From Perkinsus marinus ATCC 50983 (lineage: Eukaryota; Perkinsozoa; Perkinsida; Perkinsidae), in assembly GCF_000006405.1 (NCBI RefSeq), contig NW_003206658.1, positions 1,280,501 to 1,309,575 on the forward strand: a stretch of DNA of 29,075 nucleotides. Direction: 5' to 3'. Shown here piece by piece: positions 1-9,382 of the stretch. Each line of letters begins with the position of its first letter. The stretch's first letter is position 1. The notes beneath the pieces are model-generated. The model was not told the DNA's origin. It saw only the letters and a program-made list of their open reading frames with translations, and did not search any database. Position numbers and translations under genes: made by a program.

Positions 1-777
1 GCTCCGATCGAGACCACTGAGGCTCCTGTCGAAACTACCGATGTTCCTGCCGAGACCGCTGAGGCTTCTGCCGAGACCACTGAGGCTCCTGTCGAGACCA
101 CTGAGGTTCCTGTCGAGACCACTGAGGTTCCTGTCGAGACCACTGAGGTTCCTGTCGAGACCACTGAGCCTCCGATCGAGACCACTAAGGGTCCTGTCGA
201 GACCACTGAGGTCCCTGTCGAGACCACTGAGGTCCCTGTCGAGACCACTGAGGTCCCTGTCGAGACCACTGAGGTCCCTGTCGAGACCACTGAGGCTCCG
301 ATCGAGACCACTGAGGCTCCTGTCGAAACTACCGATGTTCCTGCCGAGACCACTGAGGCTCCTGCCGAGACCACTGAGGCTCCAATCGACACCACTGAGG
401 TTCCTGTCGAGACCACTGAGGTTCCTGTCGAGACCACTGAGGTTCCTGTCGAGACCACTGAGCCTCCGATCGAGACCACTGAGGTCCCTGTCGAGACCAC
501 TGAGGTCCCTGTCGAGACCACTGAGGTCCCTGTCGAGACCACTGAGGTCCCTGTCGAGACCACTGAGGTCCCTGTCGAGACCACTGAGGCTCCGATCGAG
601 ACCACTGAGGCACCTGTCGAAACTACCGATGTTCCTGCCGAGACCACTGAGGCTCCTGCCGAGACCACTGAGGCTCCAATCGACACCACTGAGGTTTCTG
701 TCGAAACTACTGAGGCTCCTGCCGAGACCACTGAGGCTCCTGCCGAGACCACTGGAGCTCCGGTCGATACTACTGAA
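1..777 (+). repeat. 21-bp coding minisatellite with 294-bp higher-order period
   Basis: About 37 in-frame units of 21 bp (core GTCGAGACCACTGAGGTTCC). The variant unit starting GCTCCGATCGAGACC recurs at 1, 295 and 589, giving a higher-order period of 294 bp (14 units), so the array grew by block duplication as well as unit slippage. Confidence 0.9.
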
Positions 778-1221
778 GTATGCATGAAGATCTGTAATGA
801 GTTCGGGCCTTGCCGGGATTCTGATTCCGGGTCTTACTGCAAGACTTGGTTGGCTCCGTCAGTATGTTTCGGCATAGCCAATACTGGGGAAAGTCTTTGT
901 TACTCCGATTTTGACGACTGCGAAGGTGAGCCAATAGAATGCAGTGACACCACTGAGGCTCCCGCTGTCGAGACTACTGAGGCTCCCGCTGTCGAGACTA
1001 CTGAGGCTCCCGCTGTCGAGACTACTGAGGCTCCCGCTGTCGAGACTACTGAGGCTCCCGCTGTCGAGACTACTGAAGCTCCCGCTGTCGAGACTCCTGA
1101 TGATTCCGCTGTCGAGACTACTGAGGCTCCCGCTGTCGAGACTCCTGATGATTCCGCTGTCGAGACTACTGAGGATTCCGCTGTCGAAAATACTGTCCCG
1201 CCGATGATCAGGCTGCTATAA
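1..1221 (+). CDS. Thr/Glu/Pro-repeat protein with eight-cysteine domain (5' partial)
   Basis: One reading frame is open from the first base to the TAA at 1219-1221 (406 residues), so the protein begins outside the window. Residues 1-259 are about 37 heptads of the type V-E-T-T-E-V-P. Residues about 261-314 form a Cys-rich domain with eight cysteines (C-x3-C, then GPC, SYC, VCFG, LCY, DC, GEPIEC). Residues about 316-400 are octads of the type A-V-E-T-T-E-A-P. The same Cys pattern occurs twice in the gene at 2066-2797, which has a signal peptide, so a secreted or surface, mucin-like protein is inferred. The high Thr/Pro content would suit O-glycosylation. Two other frames also stay open across the repeats only because the unit is 21 nt and stop-free. 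Family not recognised; no enzymatic function is suggested. Confidence 0.8.
   Translation, partial: APIETTEAPVETTDVPAETAEASAETTEAPVETTEVPVETTEVPVETTEVPVETTEPPIETTKGPVETTEVPVETTEVPVETTEVPVETTEVPVETTEAPIETTEAPVETTDVPAETTEAPAETTEAPIDTTEVPVETTEVPVETTEVPVETTEPPIETTEVPVETTEVPVETTEVPVETTEVPVETTEVPVETTEAPIETTEAPVETTDVPAETTEAPAETTEAPIDTTEVSVETTEAPAETTEAPAETTGAPVDTTEVCMKICNEFGPCRDSDSGSYCKTWLAPSVCFGIANTGESLCYSDFDDCEGEPIECSDTTEAPAVETTEAPAVETTEAPAVETTEAPAVETTEAPAVETTEAPAVETPDDSAVETTEAPAVETPDDSAVETTEDSAVENTVPPMIRLL
946..1197 (+). repeat. 24-bp coding minisatellite
   Basis: About ten in-frame 24-bp units (core GCTGTCGAGACTACTGAGGC) coding for octads rich in Ala, Val, Glu, Thr and Pro. Later units carry the variants PDDS and EDS. 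The unit length differs from the 21-bp array upstream of the Cys domain although the peptide motif is alike. Confidence 0.88.
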
Positions 1222-2065
1222 ATATACTTCACTTCAATTTTCTATCCACTCTGTTGAAATTTCATCATTCGAAATATCACGACTCCTCACACAAGGTGAG
1301 CCCAATATCCAAGACTGTTTTCAATATTGCTCTATTGAGTCGATCTGCCAATATTCATTAGTGATTCTACGTGTAGTAAACAATGTCAATATGAGTTTGT
1401 CGAGTTTGAAGTGAGTATACTAGTGGGTAAGAGCGCCGTTTAACCCGACTGGAGATAGGTAACAATTGATCGTACAATGCTATACAAGTTGTAGACATAC
1501 ATACTATAATGCCTTGGACTTGCATGCATTTTCCATCACACCCAGATTGCAAGATGTTGGTCGTCCGATCGTGTTGAATTCGTAGTTTTTACTATAGTTA
1601 GTCACGTTTCTTGAATGAAGCGCGCGAAGTAGACATTTCATACAGTGAGTGTCTCGCGGGAAGATGTATTCTAATAACAACTTGCAAATGAAATTTCCTT
1701 ACAAATCAGGGAAATTCCTTTCTAACAGCGTTCGTGGAAGACGATCAGCGGCCTTGTCGATACTTGGAACTTCTTTGTGATAGCGTTCGCAATCGGCGAT
1801 CCACAGCCAGGCAATGGTAGGTCGACTATTTTCACCATTATGAATGTATGTTTTTGTTACTAGCGCGAAATGTGTGTCAGCGCAAGTATAGTGCTTCGAT
1901 TTTCTGGAGCTCCATTATTGTGATTATGGCGCGACCACTCCAATAGCGTGAGCCTATCCATCACAATGATACGATCGATATTAGGCGTTTCAGAATTTCG
2001 AAATTTAGTGGATGACAACGTGGCTATGAGTATATCAGAAAGTGGTCCTGCAGTTGTTCTTTTTC
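1222..2065. other. Intergenic gap, no gene seen
   Basis: Only short ORFs without recognisable content (for example a 61-codon minus-strand frame at 1367-1552). It must hold the 3' end of the first gene and the promoter of the next, but no confident element can be pointed out. Confidence 0.5.
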
Positions 2066-2797
2066 ATGCGTGCGATTCTAACTAGTTCACTCTTGGCCAC
2101 GACTCTTGGCTTTAGCGGCAAGTCTTTCAGTGCTGTTGCTTCCGAGGATGGTGGTACGGATATGTGCAGCATGGCATGCAACCAGACGCTAGGTTGTGAT
2201 CAATCCTACTGCAAAAACAACGGGCTGTGCTTCGGTCTCTACCATAAAGGCAACGCCTACTGCTATCAGCCAGGAGGTGCTGATGGTTGTGATGATACCT
2301 CTCTGGAGCCCGTGAAGTGTACTGAGTATCCCCTCACCACGTGTCAAGATGTCTGTGACCGCCTCGTTGGTTGCAAGGATTCTGCCTGGGGTTCTTATTG
2401 CAAGTCGTGGCAGGATCCTCCGGTATGCTTCGGTATACTGAAGATGTATGATGGCAGTCTATGCTATCAGTCTGACCCCAACTGTGTTGGTGAACCATTT
2501 GAGTGTCATTTCACCGTCGGTCCGGTTCAGCCTACTATCGCCCCTAGCAAGCCCTCTACTATGCCTCTTCCTGAATACAACACGACCACTCCACAGACTA
2601 TGCCAGGATTCGGAGGACAAGGCCAGCCTACGACGGCGCCAGGCACTACGTTCTCGACCGTCGAGGTTGAGCCCACTGTAGGTCCAGCTGTTGTCACCAA
2701 AACTGGTGTTCCTATCTGGACCATGGAGGTTCCCACCAACATGACCAATACGACCGCGGCCCCTGGTGGTGGTTTCTTTAGTTGGTTCGGTTTTTGA
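2066..2797 (+). CDS. Secreted protein with two eight-cysteine domains and Pro/Thr tail
   Basis: The first ATG in the frame is at 2066, giving 243 residues; the frame is open a little upstream but only through non-ATG codons. The N-terminus (MRAILTSSLLATTLGFSG) reads as a signal peptide. Two copies of an eight-cysteine domain follow, at residues about 34-85 and 93-147; the second is very close to that of the upstream gene (shared blocks SYCK.W, P.VCFG, SLCY, GEP.EC). Residues about 150-235 are rich in Pro and Thr without a strict repeat. The C-terminus is short, Gly/Phe-rich and hydrophobic; it is not a clear GPI signal. Together with the preceding gene on the same strand this looks like a local family of secreted Cys-rich proteins arisen by tandem duplication. 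Function unknown. Confidence 0.85.
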   Translation: MRAILTSSLLATTLGFSGKSFSAVASEDGGTDMCSMACNQTLGCDQSYCKNNGLCFGLYHKGNAYCYQPGGADGCDDTSLEPVKCTEYPLTTCQDVCDRLVGCKDSAWGSYCKSWQDPPVCFGILKMYDGSLCYQSDPNCVGEPFECHFTVGPVQPTIAPSKPSTMPLPEYNTTTPQTMPGFGGQGQPTTAPGTTFSTVEVEPTVGPAVVTKTGVPIWTMEVPTNMTNTTAAPGGGFFSWFGF

Positions 2798-3532
2798 AAA
2801 GTTGGATGTGACAATCAGATTTCCTCTCATCTGATCTTCCTTCTCACGCCAATATGACGTGGAAATTCTCTGTTCTCAAAATGCTGTATGAATGCTCTTC
2901 CTTTTTTTGTCGGCGACAGGTGATGTCAGTAGTTTCCTCTCTGACGTGTGTGTTGGGTTAGTTTGGCAGTAGATCTGTTAGACCTCATCATTCCAAGTGA
3001 TTCAAAATAACGCGAAAAACGACGCAAAATAATGCAATAAATCAAGTAACTGCTGTTTAACACGATTATTTCATAATAAAGAAATGCCGAAGTGTATTTA
3101 CTTGGAAATTATTTCCATCATGGTTATCATACGATGCTACTTCGATATACTAGCCAATGTATATCGGCTCTGTGTCGAGTTATCTGCTTAATTCGTCTGT
3201 TGTTATAGTGGCAGATAGAGCCGACCGAGACTGCCTCTTGGAAGAACTCTTCCCTTCTGCAAGGGTAAATTCTCAGACACTATCTTCACTATGGTACACG
3301 ACATTGATTTACTCTTCAGAAACGACGGTTGAAACCAATGTACCAAAATAATGCAAGCAGTGGATATAGCATGAGCAATATTATCTCGTCTGTCGATAAT
3401 GCGCAGTGTGAGCGCCGCTTCGCCTCCCCCCTCTAACACGGCCAGGAGTGTAACCATCTCCGTGCATCGAATGATGACGAGGAGAATGAGGCTTGTCGGG
3501 ACATAATGCATCTGAACTCGTCATGATGTGGC
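2798..3532. other. Intergenic region between convergent genes
   Basis: Lies between the stop of the secreted-protein gene (plus) and the last exon of the WD-like gene (minus). AT-rich stretch at 3000-3150 with several AATAA-type sequences that could serve 3' ends. No coding region is convincing; the minus-strand frame at 3203-3511 has no recognisable features. Confidence 0.4.
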
Positions 3533-6331
3533 TCAGAAGGGTAATCTGATCTCACCAACATTAATCTCTCGTTTTCCATCAGCAACGCTTTCATCACTGA
3601 CATCTGTCACTATACACAAGTCATGTTTCATCCCGCCCTTCCCACTATGTTTCGGCCGTCTCACCCCAAGCACGCAAAGTACAGGAGATCCACTCGGCGC
3701 CGGCATCTGAGGAAAATCACCAAAGCATCTCGAGTCACCATCCATACCATACCGAGGGGAACTCTTCCGCGGCTGATCTCCTCGCTGGTTGGCTCACTGC
3801 AGTCACTTCTTGTTGTAACTCCGCCAACTCGACGATGGGCACGAGCGCTGGCGACAAGTCGTACACCGAAGCCTGACAACCTCACTGCACGGCACTCTAC
3901 ACCAAGCAACCCCTTACAAGATTAGCCTCGCTAGTGGAGGTCCAAGCGGTGAAGGTAGATGCCGAGAAAGCAACGTGGGAGCAGGGCAGTCCAGGGCCAC
4001 CCACCCCCGACACTGAGGAGCCCCATAGGACACCGTGAAGAGGAGGAGGATGCTCACCTAGGGCCCTGCCGGGCTTCCTGACGTCGAATAGGACAGCTCC
4101 GGCTGAGGCGGTCCCCACAGCGACTAGGTGACCCCTCTGGGCGATTGCTCTTGGCATTGGAGGAGCCAGGAGCTCACCGACCGTTATACCTCGCCCTGAC
4201 GTGTGTAAGATACGGACGACCCCGGTTCGATTCCCAGCACCTCCTATTCTCGCATCCCAGGCACTGACTACAGAGTTCTCCGTAGAGGCAACCACATACG
4301 CAGGGTTATCCACTCTGTCGAGGGCAACAAGCCCTCCGGTCTCCCATGGGAGGTCCCATGAAGTCACCAACTGAGAACAACTCCTCATCGTCAGATACCC
4401 TCCAGGCCCTCTGGGGCATCACCTCCCTCGTCTCGAGATCAAAGATGTCGATACTGCCCACACATGGGCTGTACCCCATGGGCAGGTCAGGGCTCCGACC
4501 AACCGTGACTTGACGATTCGGTATGTCCATTGACAGGCCCGCCAGCCAAGAGCCCTCCTGTGATCAAACGAGTCTCACTCGAACACCAACGAGAGCTGAC
4601 ACGTACCCTATGCTCAGCGCGACCGAGAGGGACTCGGCCCAGTATCCCCAGATTCGGATCGTGGAGATCTCGCCAATAGAGTACACCATCGCCTGAGCGG
4701 TAGAGGTGTTGGAGGAATATATGTTCGCTCAGCTCGGGAGTTGCCTCACTACTTATACAAGTTTACATACGACTTCGGGTACCGGAATTTCCCAGAATGT
4801 CCTATATTGTCAACAGCATAATCGTCGAGTTAACGGAGTGACAACATCTTCCCGTTTCGGACGATTAAAATCGAATACACTGTATGTAGTTGACCATGTG
4901 CATATTTTTCCACCCAGGAGAGGTGAACTCGCAGAGGGGACGACTCACCAGCGTGAATGAGCAAGTCCTGGGCTGATGATGAGTTCATCGGAGGAATGTC
5001 CAGGAGCTCACACTGCCGTTTGCAAGGCTTTGACGTCGATGCGGCACGCTTACCTGATAACGATTGAGAATACGAAAAAAATAACAAATCTATCGGAAAT
5101 AACGCGAAAATATGTACTAAAATGTTGGTGACAATAAGAAGACTCTGAGAAACTTTTTGGGAGTGCTTCTCGGATCTTCCACATTTTCACCCTACATCGG
5201 GTACTAATTTCGATAATATAGTGAGAAAACTCTCGAGTTCAGGTGGAGAAAGCATACATATTTTCCAACACCGCGAGAAACCATTGAAACCGCTTTAGAG
5301 CAACCACAATCTCGAGATGAATATTTGTCGTTTGCGTTCACACTGTAAGGAGGCGACCTATTACTAGGAATGAAAAATAAGAGCCGTCTTGACAGCCAAC
5401 ACGCCGAGCAAATGGCGAATTCATAAATGATCTTGTGTTACCTCCATCCAGTTGAAAGACAAATATTTCAGAGTTGCCAACCGTACATGCTACTATAGAT
5501 CGACTATGACGAATGCAACCAATGCCTTCACTCGATGGACTGAAGAAATACTCACAGCAATAACAACAGCACATGTTGTTACCTTTCGAAACTTGCACTC
5601 TTTCCTAGATTGATACACATAGTTTTCGTCGGTCGAGATTGACCAGTGGCCGCATCAAGAGCGACAAGACCCTCAGATGACCGCTCGTGCCGGGAGGGCT
5701 CCTCAGCCGCCTCTGCCGAGGAGGAATCCGCTGAAATCACAGAAAATATGTCGATGCAATTCCATTATGAAATGAAATCCTTCAAAATCTTCGCTGTGCG
5801 TAAGATACCGTAATTTTCAGCAGTAGACTCACCCGAGAATTTCCTGAAGACCTTGTGGTACTCTGCGAAAGCTCCTATAGTCACAGCATAGGCGTAAACA
5901 GTAGCGTTCGTGAGATCTCTGAACTAGAACAGAAAACAAAAGCATAACACAGTTCACTTTCAAGGAGGGAAGCATTTACTTACTCGTATTAGCTCTGGGG
6001 ATAGCGACGAAATTGCAGTTCCTTTTTGATGATTTCTCTGCAACAGAGCGGCTGGAGGCCAGAAGTTTTCTATCATACTCGTCAGCACTCGAGGATCCAA
6101 CAAGCCTAATAAGGTGATGTATCGGGAAAGGTAATAACAACAACAATGAAGTTTTCACCCGTTCAACGTGAAAATATGATCATGGTCAACTATGTGTGTA
6201 GGCGTGAAAATTTATGATAAAAATGCCCTTAGACACATCGGCAACTAGACGACCACAAGGAGCCTACCTCCCGTTGATGCATTCACTGCTCCGTTACAGG
6301 TCTCAACCCCCGTATACCTAACCGCAGATTC
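3533..6331 (-). CDS. WD-repeat-like protein, multi-exon (5' end unresolved)
   Basis: Eleven exons fit together with consistent phase: 6331-6268, 6105-5984, 5923-5833, 5730-5583, 5539-5442, 5053-4949, 4692-4607, 4557-4368, 4333-3918, 3872-3753 and 3706-3533 (stop). Joined they encode about 537 residues. The first exon has no ATG, so either an upstream exon is missing or translation starts at the ATG at 6076 (506 residues). Repeated segments of WD/beta-propeller style are visible: IVACTVGNSEIFVFQLDG, GDGVLYWRDL, SIDIFDLETREV, VVASTENSVVSAWDAR, HLVAVGTASAGAVLFDVRKP and HVAFSA...ASVYDL. The N-terminal about 110 residues (with ENFWPPAALLQ and LSPELIRFRDLTNATVYAYA) are not recognised. Donors such as GTACGT, GTGAGT and GTAAGT support the model. 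WD proteins are usually scaffolds; the partner is unknown. Exon borders are inferred, above all for the 34-nt intron at 4334-4367. Confidence 0.68.
4706..4914 (+). repeat. Family A element inside a WD-gene intron
   Basis: Starts TGTTGGAGGAATATATG and ends with CATGTGCATATTTTTCCACC; the two ends are imperfect inverted repeats of each other. It lies within the intron 4693-4948, antisense to the gene. About 40 bp in the middle differ from the other copies. Confidence 0.75.
5108..5273 (-). repeat. Family A element inside a WD-gene intron
   Basis: Reverse copy: begins near GTTGGTGACAATAAG and ends with CATATTTTCCAACACC. It sits in the 388-nt intron 5054-5441 in the sense direction of the gene and accounts for much of that intron's length. 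Confidence 0.7.
5784..5808 (-). repeat. Shared intron motif (introner-like), copy 1
   Basis: On the minus strand reads GTATCTTACGCACAGCGAAG then ATTTT, inside intron 5731-5832 of the WD gene, sense to transcription. The same motif occurs in introns of the helicase and kinase genes. ATCTT and AAGAT can pair as a small stem. Confidence 0.7.
6165..6225 (-). repeat. Family A fragment in the first WD-gene intron
   Basis: The plus strand reads GAAAATATGATCATGGTCAA followed by CTATGTGTGT, matching the reverse end of family A (GGAAAATATGCACATGGTCA). It lies in the proposed intron 6106-6267. Only one end of the element is visible. Confidence 0.5.
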
Positions 6332-6627
6332 CTATGTCAATGACAATAACGTAGCTACGACCAGCACCGAAAGCTTATGTGGCGCGTAGGCGATTAAACA
6401 AGTTTTCTAATAGAATTAAGGTGAAATTTCGTTGATCGAAATTAGTCTTGTTTTTTTCGAATTCGTAAATAGGGTTTACGAATTCAAACTTGCATTTCCG
6501 AGTGGTCTACGAAAAACGAACTTCCATTTCGAATTTTAACTTTCATTCCGTGAAAGTGAAAACTCTTTTTGATATTATGGAAGTCAAATTAAAATTTTTC
6601 TATTCGCTGAATTTGATATCTAAAAGA

Positions 6628-6832
6628 TGTCGTCATACGCAAAGTGGGGTAATACTCTGTGAAAACGCGATGATATTCGCGGTGATATGCAGTAGTCGTG
6701 AAATATATTTTTCACCAGTGTTTTTCATATCACGGCTCGTGAAACTCCACAGATAAAGTCTCACCCTGGTGACACGCATTGGCGTCGAAGTTTGATATTT
6801 CACTCGGAATTGAATATATGAAACTCCATTAT
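6628..6832 (+). repeat. Family B element, long form
   Basis: Contains the B core (ATATTCGCGGTGATATGCAG, TAGTCGTGAAATATAT, TTTTTCATATCACGGCTCGT) ending GTGAAACTCCAC, followed by an 80-bp tail with GGTGACACGCATTGGCGTCG that ends TATGAAACTCCATT. The same tail follows the copy at 28470. Confidence 0.7.
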
Positions 6833-7108
6833 GATGCTAAGACGCCTACTTAGAGCTTGCCAGGGCAACAGCAGTGTGAAGAGCCTCTACAGGGGTGAGG
6901 AAGGCCATTATGGCCACCCAAGTGTCAGGGCACATATCAGCCATAGCACGCTCGAGGTTAGTGACAATCTGGGAAGTGGGGGCGTTGGCACTGCTCGGGT
7001 GAGATCGACTAGAGGGGGATGGGAGACCTATGGTGAGGGCAGAATAGAATCAGTATAAATTTGGATATGCAAATGAGAAAAAAATATGCGGAATTTTCCG
7101 AAATTAAT

Positions 7109-7236
7109 GGAGTTTCACCTTAGTGATATGAAAAACACTAGTGAAAAACATATTTCACGACTACTGCATTTCACCGCGAATGTCGCGTTTTTCACAGAGT
7201 TTTACGCCACTTCGCGTAAAACGGATCGTGAAACTT
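7109..7236 (-). repeat. Family B element
   Basis: Reverse copy beginning TGGAGTTTCACCTTAGTGAT and containing CACGACTACTGCATTTCACC and TTTTACGCCACTTCGCGTAA; it ends near CGTGAAACTT. A family A end (ACGTAGTTGACCATGTGCAT) follows closely at 7282-7318. Confidence 0.72.
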
Positions 7237-7281
7237 TAACGAGAATCGACCTCGAAGTAGAGTTCCTCATTGTCACCAACA

Positions 7282-7318
7282 CACGTAGTTGACCATGTGC
7301 ATATTTTCCAACACTGTT
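7282..7318 (+). repeat. Family A terminal fragment
   Basis: Only the right-hand end of family A is present (ACACGTAGTTGACCATGTGC then ATATTTTCCAACACTG), shortly downstream of a family B element. Confidence 0.6.
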
Positions 7319-7519
7319 TATTCGTCGTTATAAAACCAATATCATCTTCAGACGGAATTATGGTTTACAGTACTGACTACAGCTACGATCAGTTCTTCGG
7401 GAGATATTACATCCATTGGATGCTCCCATAAGACTCCTTTTTAATCGCCGCTCTCGACGAGACGTGAACAAGGCAGCGAAGTGGTTCCATAACGCGGCGC
7501 TGGACTCGCCTGAAATCAG

Positions 7520-7624
7520 TGGAGTTTCACCACCCTAGTGATAATACATTTCACGACTACTGCATATTACCGCGAATATCGCGTTTTTTACCGAGTTTTA
7601 CGTCACTTCACGGGTGAAACTCCA
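7520..7624 (-). repeat. Family B element with perfect 12-bp terminal inverted repeats
   Basis: The 105-bp element begins TGGAGTTTCACC and ends GGTGAAACTCCA, a perfect 12-bp terminal inverted repeat. The interior matches the other B copies. No transposase is encoded, so it is of MITE type. A family A element starts within a few bases downstream. Confidence 0.82.
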
Positions 7625-7626
7625 GT

Positions 7627-7802
7627 TTTGGAGGAATATATGTTCGCTTTCCTCAGCTGAGCGTAGGAGTTTCCTCACTAATTATAGGAGTTTGTGTATA
7701 CGAATTTGGGTAGAAATGTACAGAAAGCAATGAAAATTTCCAAAATTTCTCTCATAACTTTTATCATCATATGTGTATGTTTTCCCACACATGCATTACC
7801 AC
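7627..7802 (+). repeat. Family A element
   Basis: Close to the family consensus: TTGGAGGAATATATGTTCGC, TTTCCTCAGCTGAG, GAGTTTCCTCACTAATTATA, then an A/T-rich interior, ending GTGTATGTTTTCCCACACA. Confidence 0.75.
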
Positions 7803-8103
7803 CATCACGCGCCCACACGATTTTCTTATCGTATTCCACAAAACTAATGGAAGACAGATCAGCAACATCAGCATTGAGGTAGTCCTCTATAGGGTGCCTA
7901 GTAAGAGTAAATTAATTGACGCTGGAGCGGTTGCATAAACCTCTCAAGAGCTGTCATCGATCCGCCACTCTTTGGAAGTACGGCTGCGTGGGACATTATT
8001 TCCAATCGCAACTTGGAGTGATCGTATCTACTTTAACCATAGAGAAAATTCGAGACTACGAATTCCAGAGTGTAGTTAGAAATATACAACAGCGCTGCAG
8101 GGT

Positions 8104-8278
8104 TCTCGAATATATGTTTGCTTTTCTTAGCTGAGCTCAAAAGTTTTTTCACTAACTATGGAAGTTCACGTGAAAAATCGGTATAGAAAACAATAAGAAT
8201 TTGCCCAAAATTTTAGGAAATTCTTTTCCACAGAAAAAAATTTTTTACCAAAACATGCGCATATATTCCTCCACACTG
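8104..8278 (+). repeat. Family A element, diverged
   Basis: Left part GAATATATGTTTGCTTTTCT, TAGCTGAGCTC; the right end reads GCGCATATATTCCTCCACAC, which is itself the reverse of a left end, so the element may be a fold-back of two left ends. It abuts the proposed splice donor of the exon at 8283-8434 on the minus strand. Confidence 0.65.
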
Positions 8279-8282
8279 TTAC

Positions 8283-8895
8283 TTGCAGTGACCGCCGTAA
8301 AGACAGGGCTTCCCCCAAGTCCAATACCAACACAACTTCTTCTTTCGAGGATTGTCCATTAGCACCTATTATGAATATTCGATTGATGTTTCTACCTACC
8401 ACCTCCACAGGTACACGCTCCATATTTTTGATTTCTACACTAAGTTAATCTCTGCAGGTGGTAGATAGACACAATAATATCGATCGATTCAGTGCATAGT
8501 CGAGCAGTGTAGGAGTATATGCGTTTGCTTTCCTCAACTGATATTAGAAGTTTCCTCACTATTTATAGAAGTTAATATACAAATCCGAGTGAAAAGTAGT
8601 TGAGTATTTCCCGAAATTTCCTCTCAGAATTTCCATTTTAGCACCAACATATGTAGTTGACAATGTGCATTTTTTCCGCACTCCCTTACAGTGAAACGAC
8701 TCTGCTGTTGATCTACGGTGAGCTCTTTGCGAATCTTCCCAAATGCCGCGCTTCCAGTTTCGAAATCGTATTGGATTCTATTGAGTATGTCTGCTACTAT
8801 AACGTTTCCTCCGGCAAGATCTCGCAGCTCTCGCTTGGTCGGCTGGGTTGCGTAATGCCTCGTTTCATAGGAGGCCGCGGCGCCGGCCATAAATG
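8283..8895 (-). CDS. Unidentified protein, two supported exons (partial model)
   Basis: Two minus-strand segments look coding. The exon 8895-8690 follows an acceptor (TATTTTGCAG), contains an ATG at 8890, encodes 68 residues including RELRDLAGGNVIVADILNR and AAFGKIRKEL, and ends at GTAAGG. The second, about 8434-8283, encodes a segment with ERVPVEVVGRNINRIFIIG and LDLGEALSLRRSL and ends at GTAACA. Family A copies lie on the outer side of each exon and in the intron between them. The phases of the two exons do not join by simple GT-AG splicing that I could find, so a further exon or a different border is likely. Neither end of the gene is known; a minus-strand frame at about 9035-9256 could be upstream sequence. 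No family recognised. Confidence 0.4.
8508..8684 (+). repeat. Family A element between two exons
   Basis: Begins GTAGGAGTATATGCGTTTGC and ends TGTGCATTTTTTCCGCACTC. On the minus strand its end lies almost at the GTAAGG donor of the exon 8895-8690, so the element forms most of the presumed intron. Confidence 0.7.
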
Positions 8896-8897
8896 CT

Positions 8898-9036
8898 GCA
8901 AAATATTTTCGCACTTTCCTCAGCTGAGGTCGAAAATTACCTCACTAATCACGGGAGTTTATACACGAATCGGAAGAGAAAAGTGTAGAGAAATTTCCTC
9001 ATAGTTTTGATATTGTCACCAACACATATGTAAATT
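8898..9036 (+). repeat. Family A element next to a splice acceptor
   Basis: Contains CTTTCCTCAGCTGAGGTCGA, TTACCTCACTAATCACGG and ATTGTCACCAACACATATGT. Its left end, read on the minus strand, runs into the TATTTTGCAG acceptor of the exon 8895-8690. Confidence 0.65.
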
Positions 9037-9235
9037 ACACCGCCCTGGGAGTGTATGATGAAATAACGACGATTATACCGTAGTGGAAATGATGAAGTTC
9101 ACGGAGTAGACCAGCACGCATGCGCAAGGAGTGTTGTGGCACGCAAGCACAAGAACTTTCACCAGTATTGCTGCTAAAACTGATAAACTTTCCAAGACAT
9201 CTCCAGACAGCATTGAAGAAAATATGGAAATGCTC

Positions 9236-9382
9236 AACTACATGTGTTGGTGACAATAGTGGAAAATTCTGAGGAAATTTCGGGAAATTTCTTTTCTGTG
9301 ATTGGTGAAAAATTTTTTATAATTATGAATGGAATTCTCAAACTGCGATGAGGAAAGCGAACATATATTCCTCCAACACTGA
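9236..9382 (-). repeat. Family A element
   Basis: Reverse copy: CATGTGTTGGTGACAATAGT, an A/T-rich middle, GATGAGGAAAGCGAACATAT, ending TTCCTCCAACACTG. Confidence 0.72.

Larger units (their letters stand above)
6332..8282. other. Repeat-rich gene-poor region
   Basis: Nearly two kilobases without a gene I can support. It holds three family B elements and family A copies (listed separately). The stretch 6833-7080 is a more GC-rich block not shared with the other copies; a 75-codon plus-strand frame there has no recognisable features. The segment 7810-8100 is unassigned; short open frames exist on both strands, and some could be exons of the minus-strand gene at 8283-8895. Confidence 0.5.

Noticed and set aside
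41-787. 248-codon plus-strand ORF rich in Ser-Arg-Pro-Leu-Arg, and minus-strand ORFs over the same array
   Set aside because: It is the second frame of a 21-bp stop-free repeat. The frame that continues into the Cys-rich domain with a matching paralog at 2066 is the coding one.
900-1232. Minus-strand 110-codon and plus-strand 87-codon ORFs over the 24-bp array
   Set aside because: Shadows of the repeat; no conserved domain, and they overlap the supported frame.
4159-4244. tRNA-like sequence with GGTTCGATTCC and partly pairing ends GGAGGAG/CACCTCC
   Set aside because: The T stem does not pair and the stretch is coding (antisense) in the WD-like gene.
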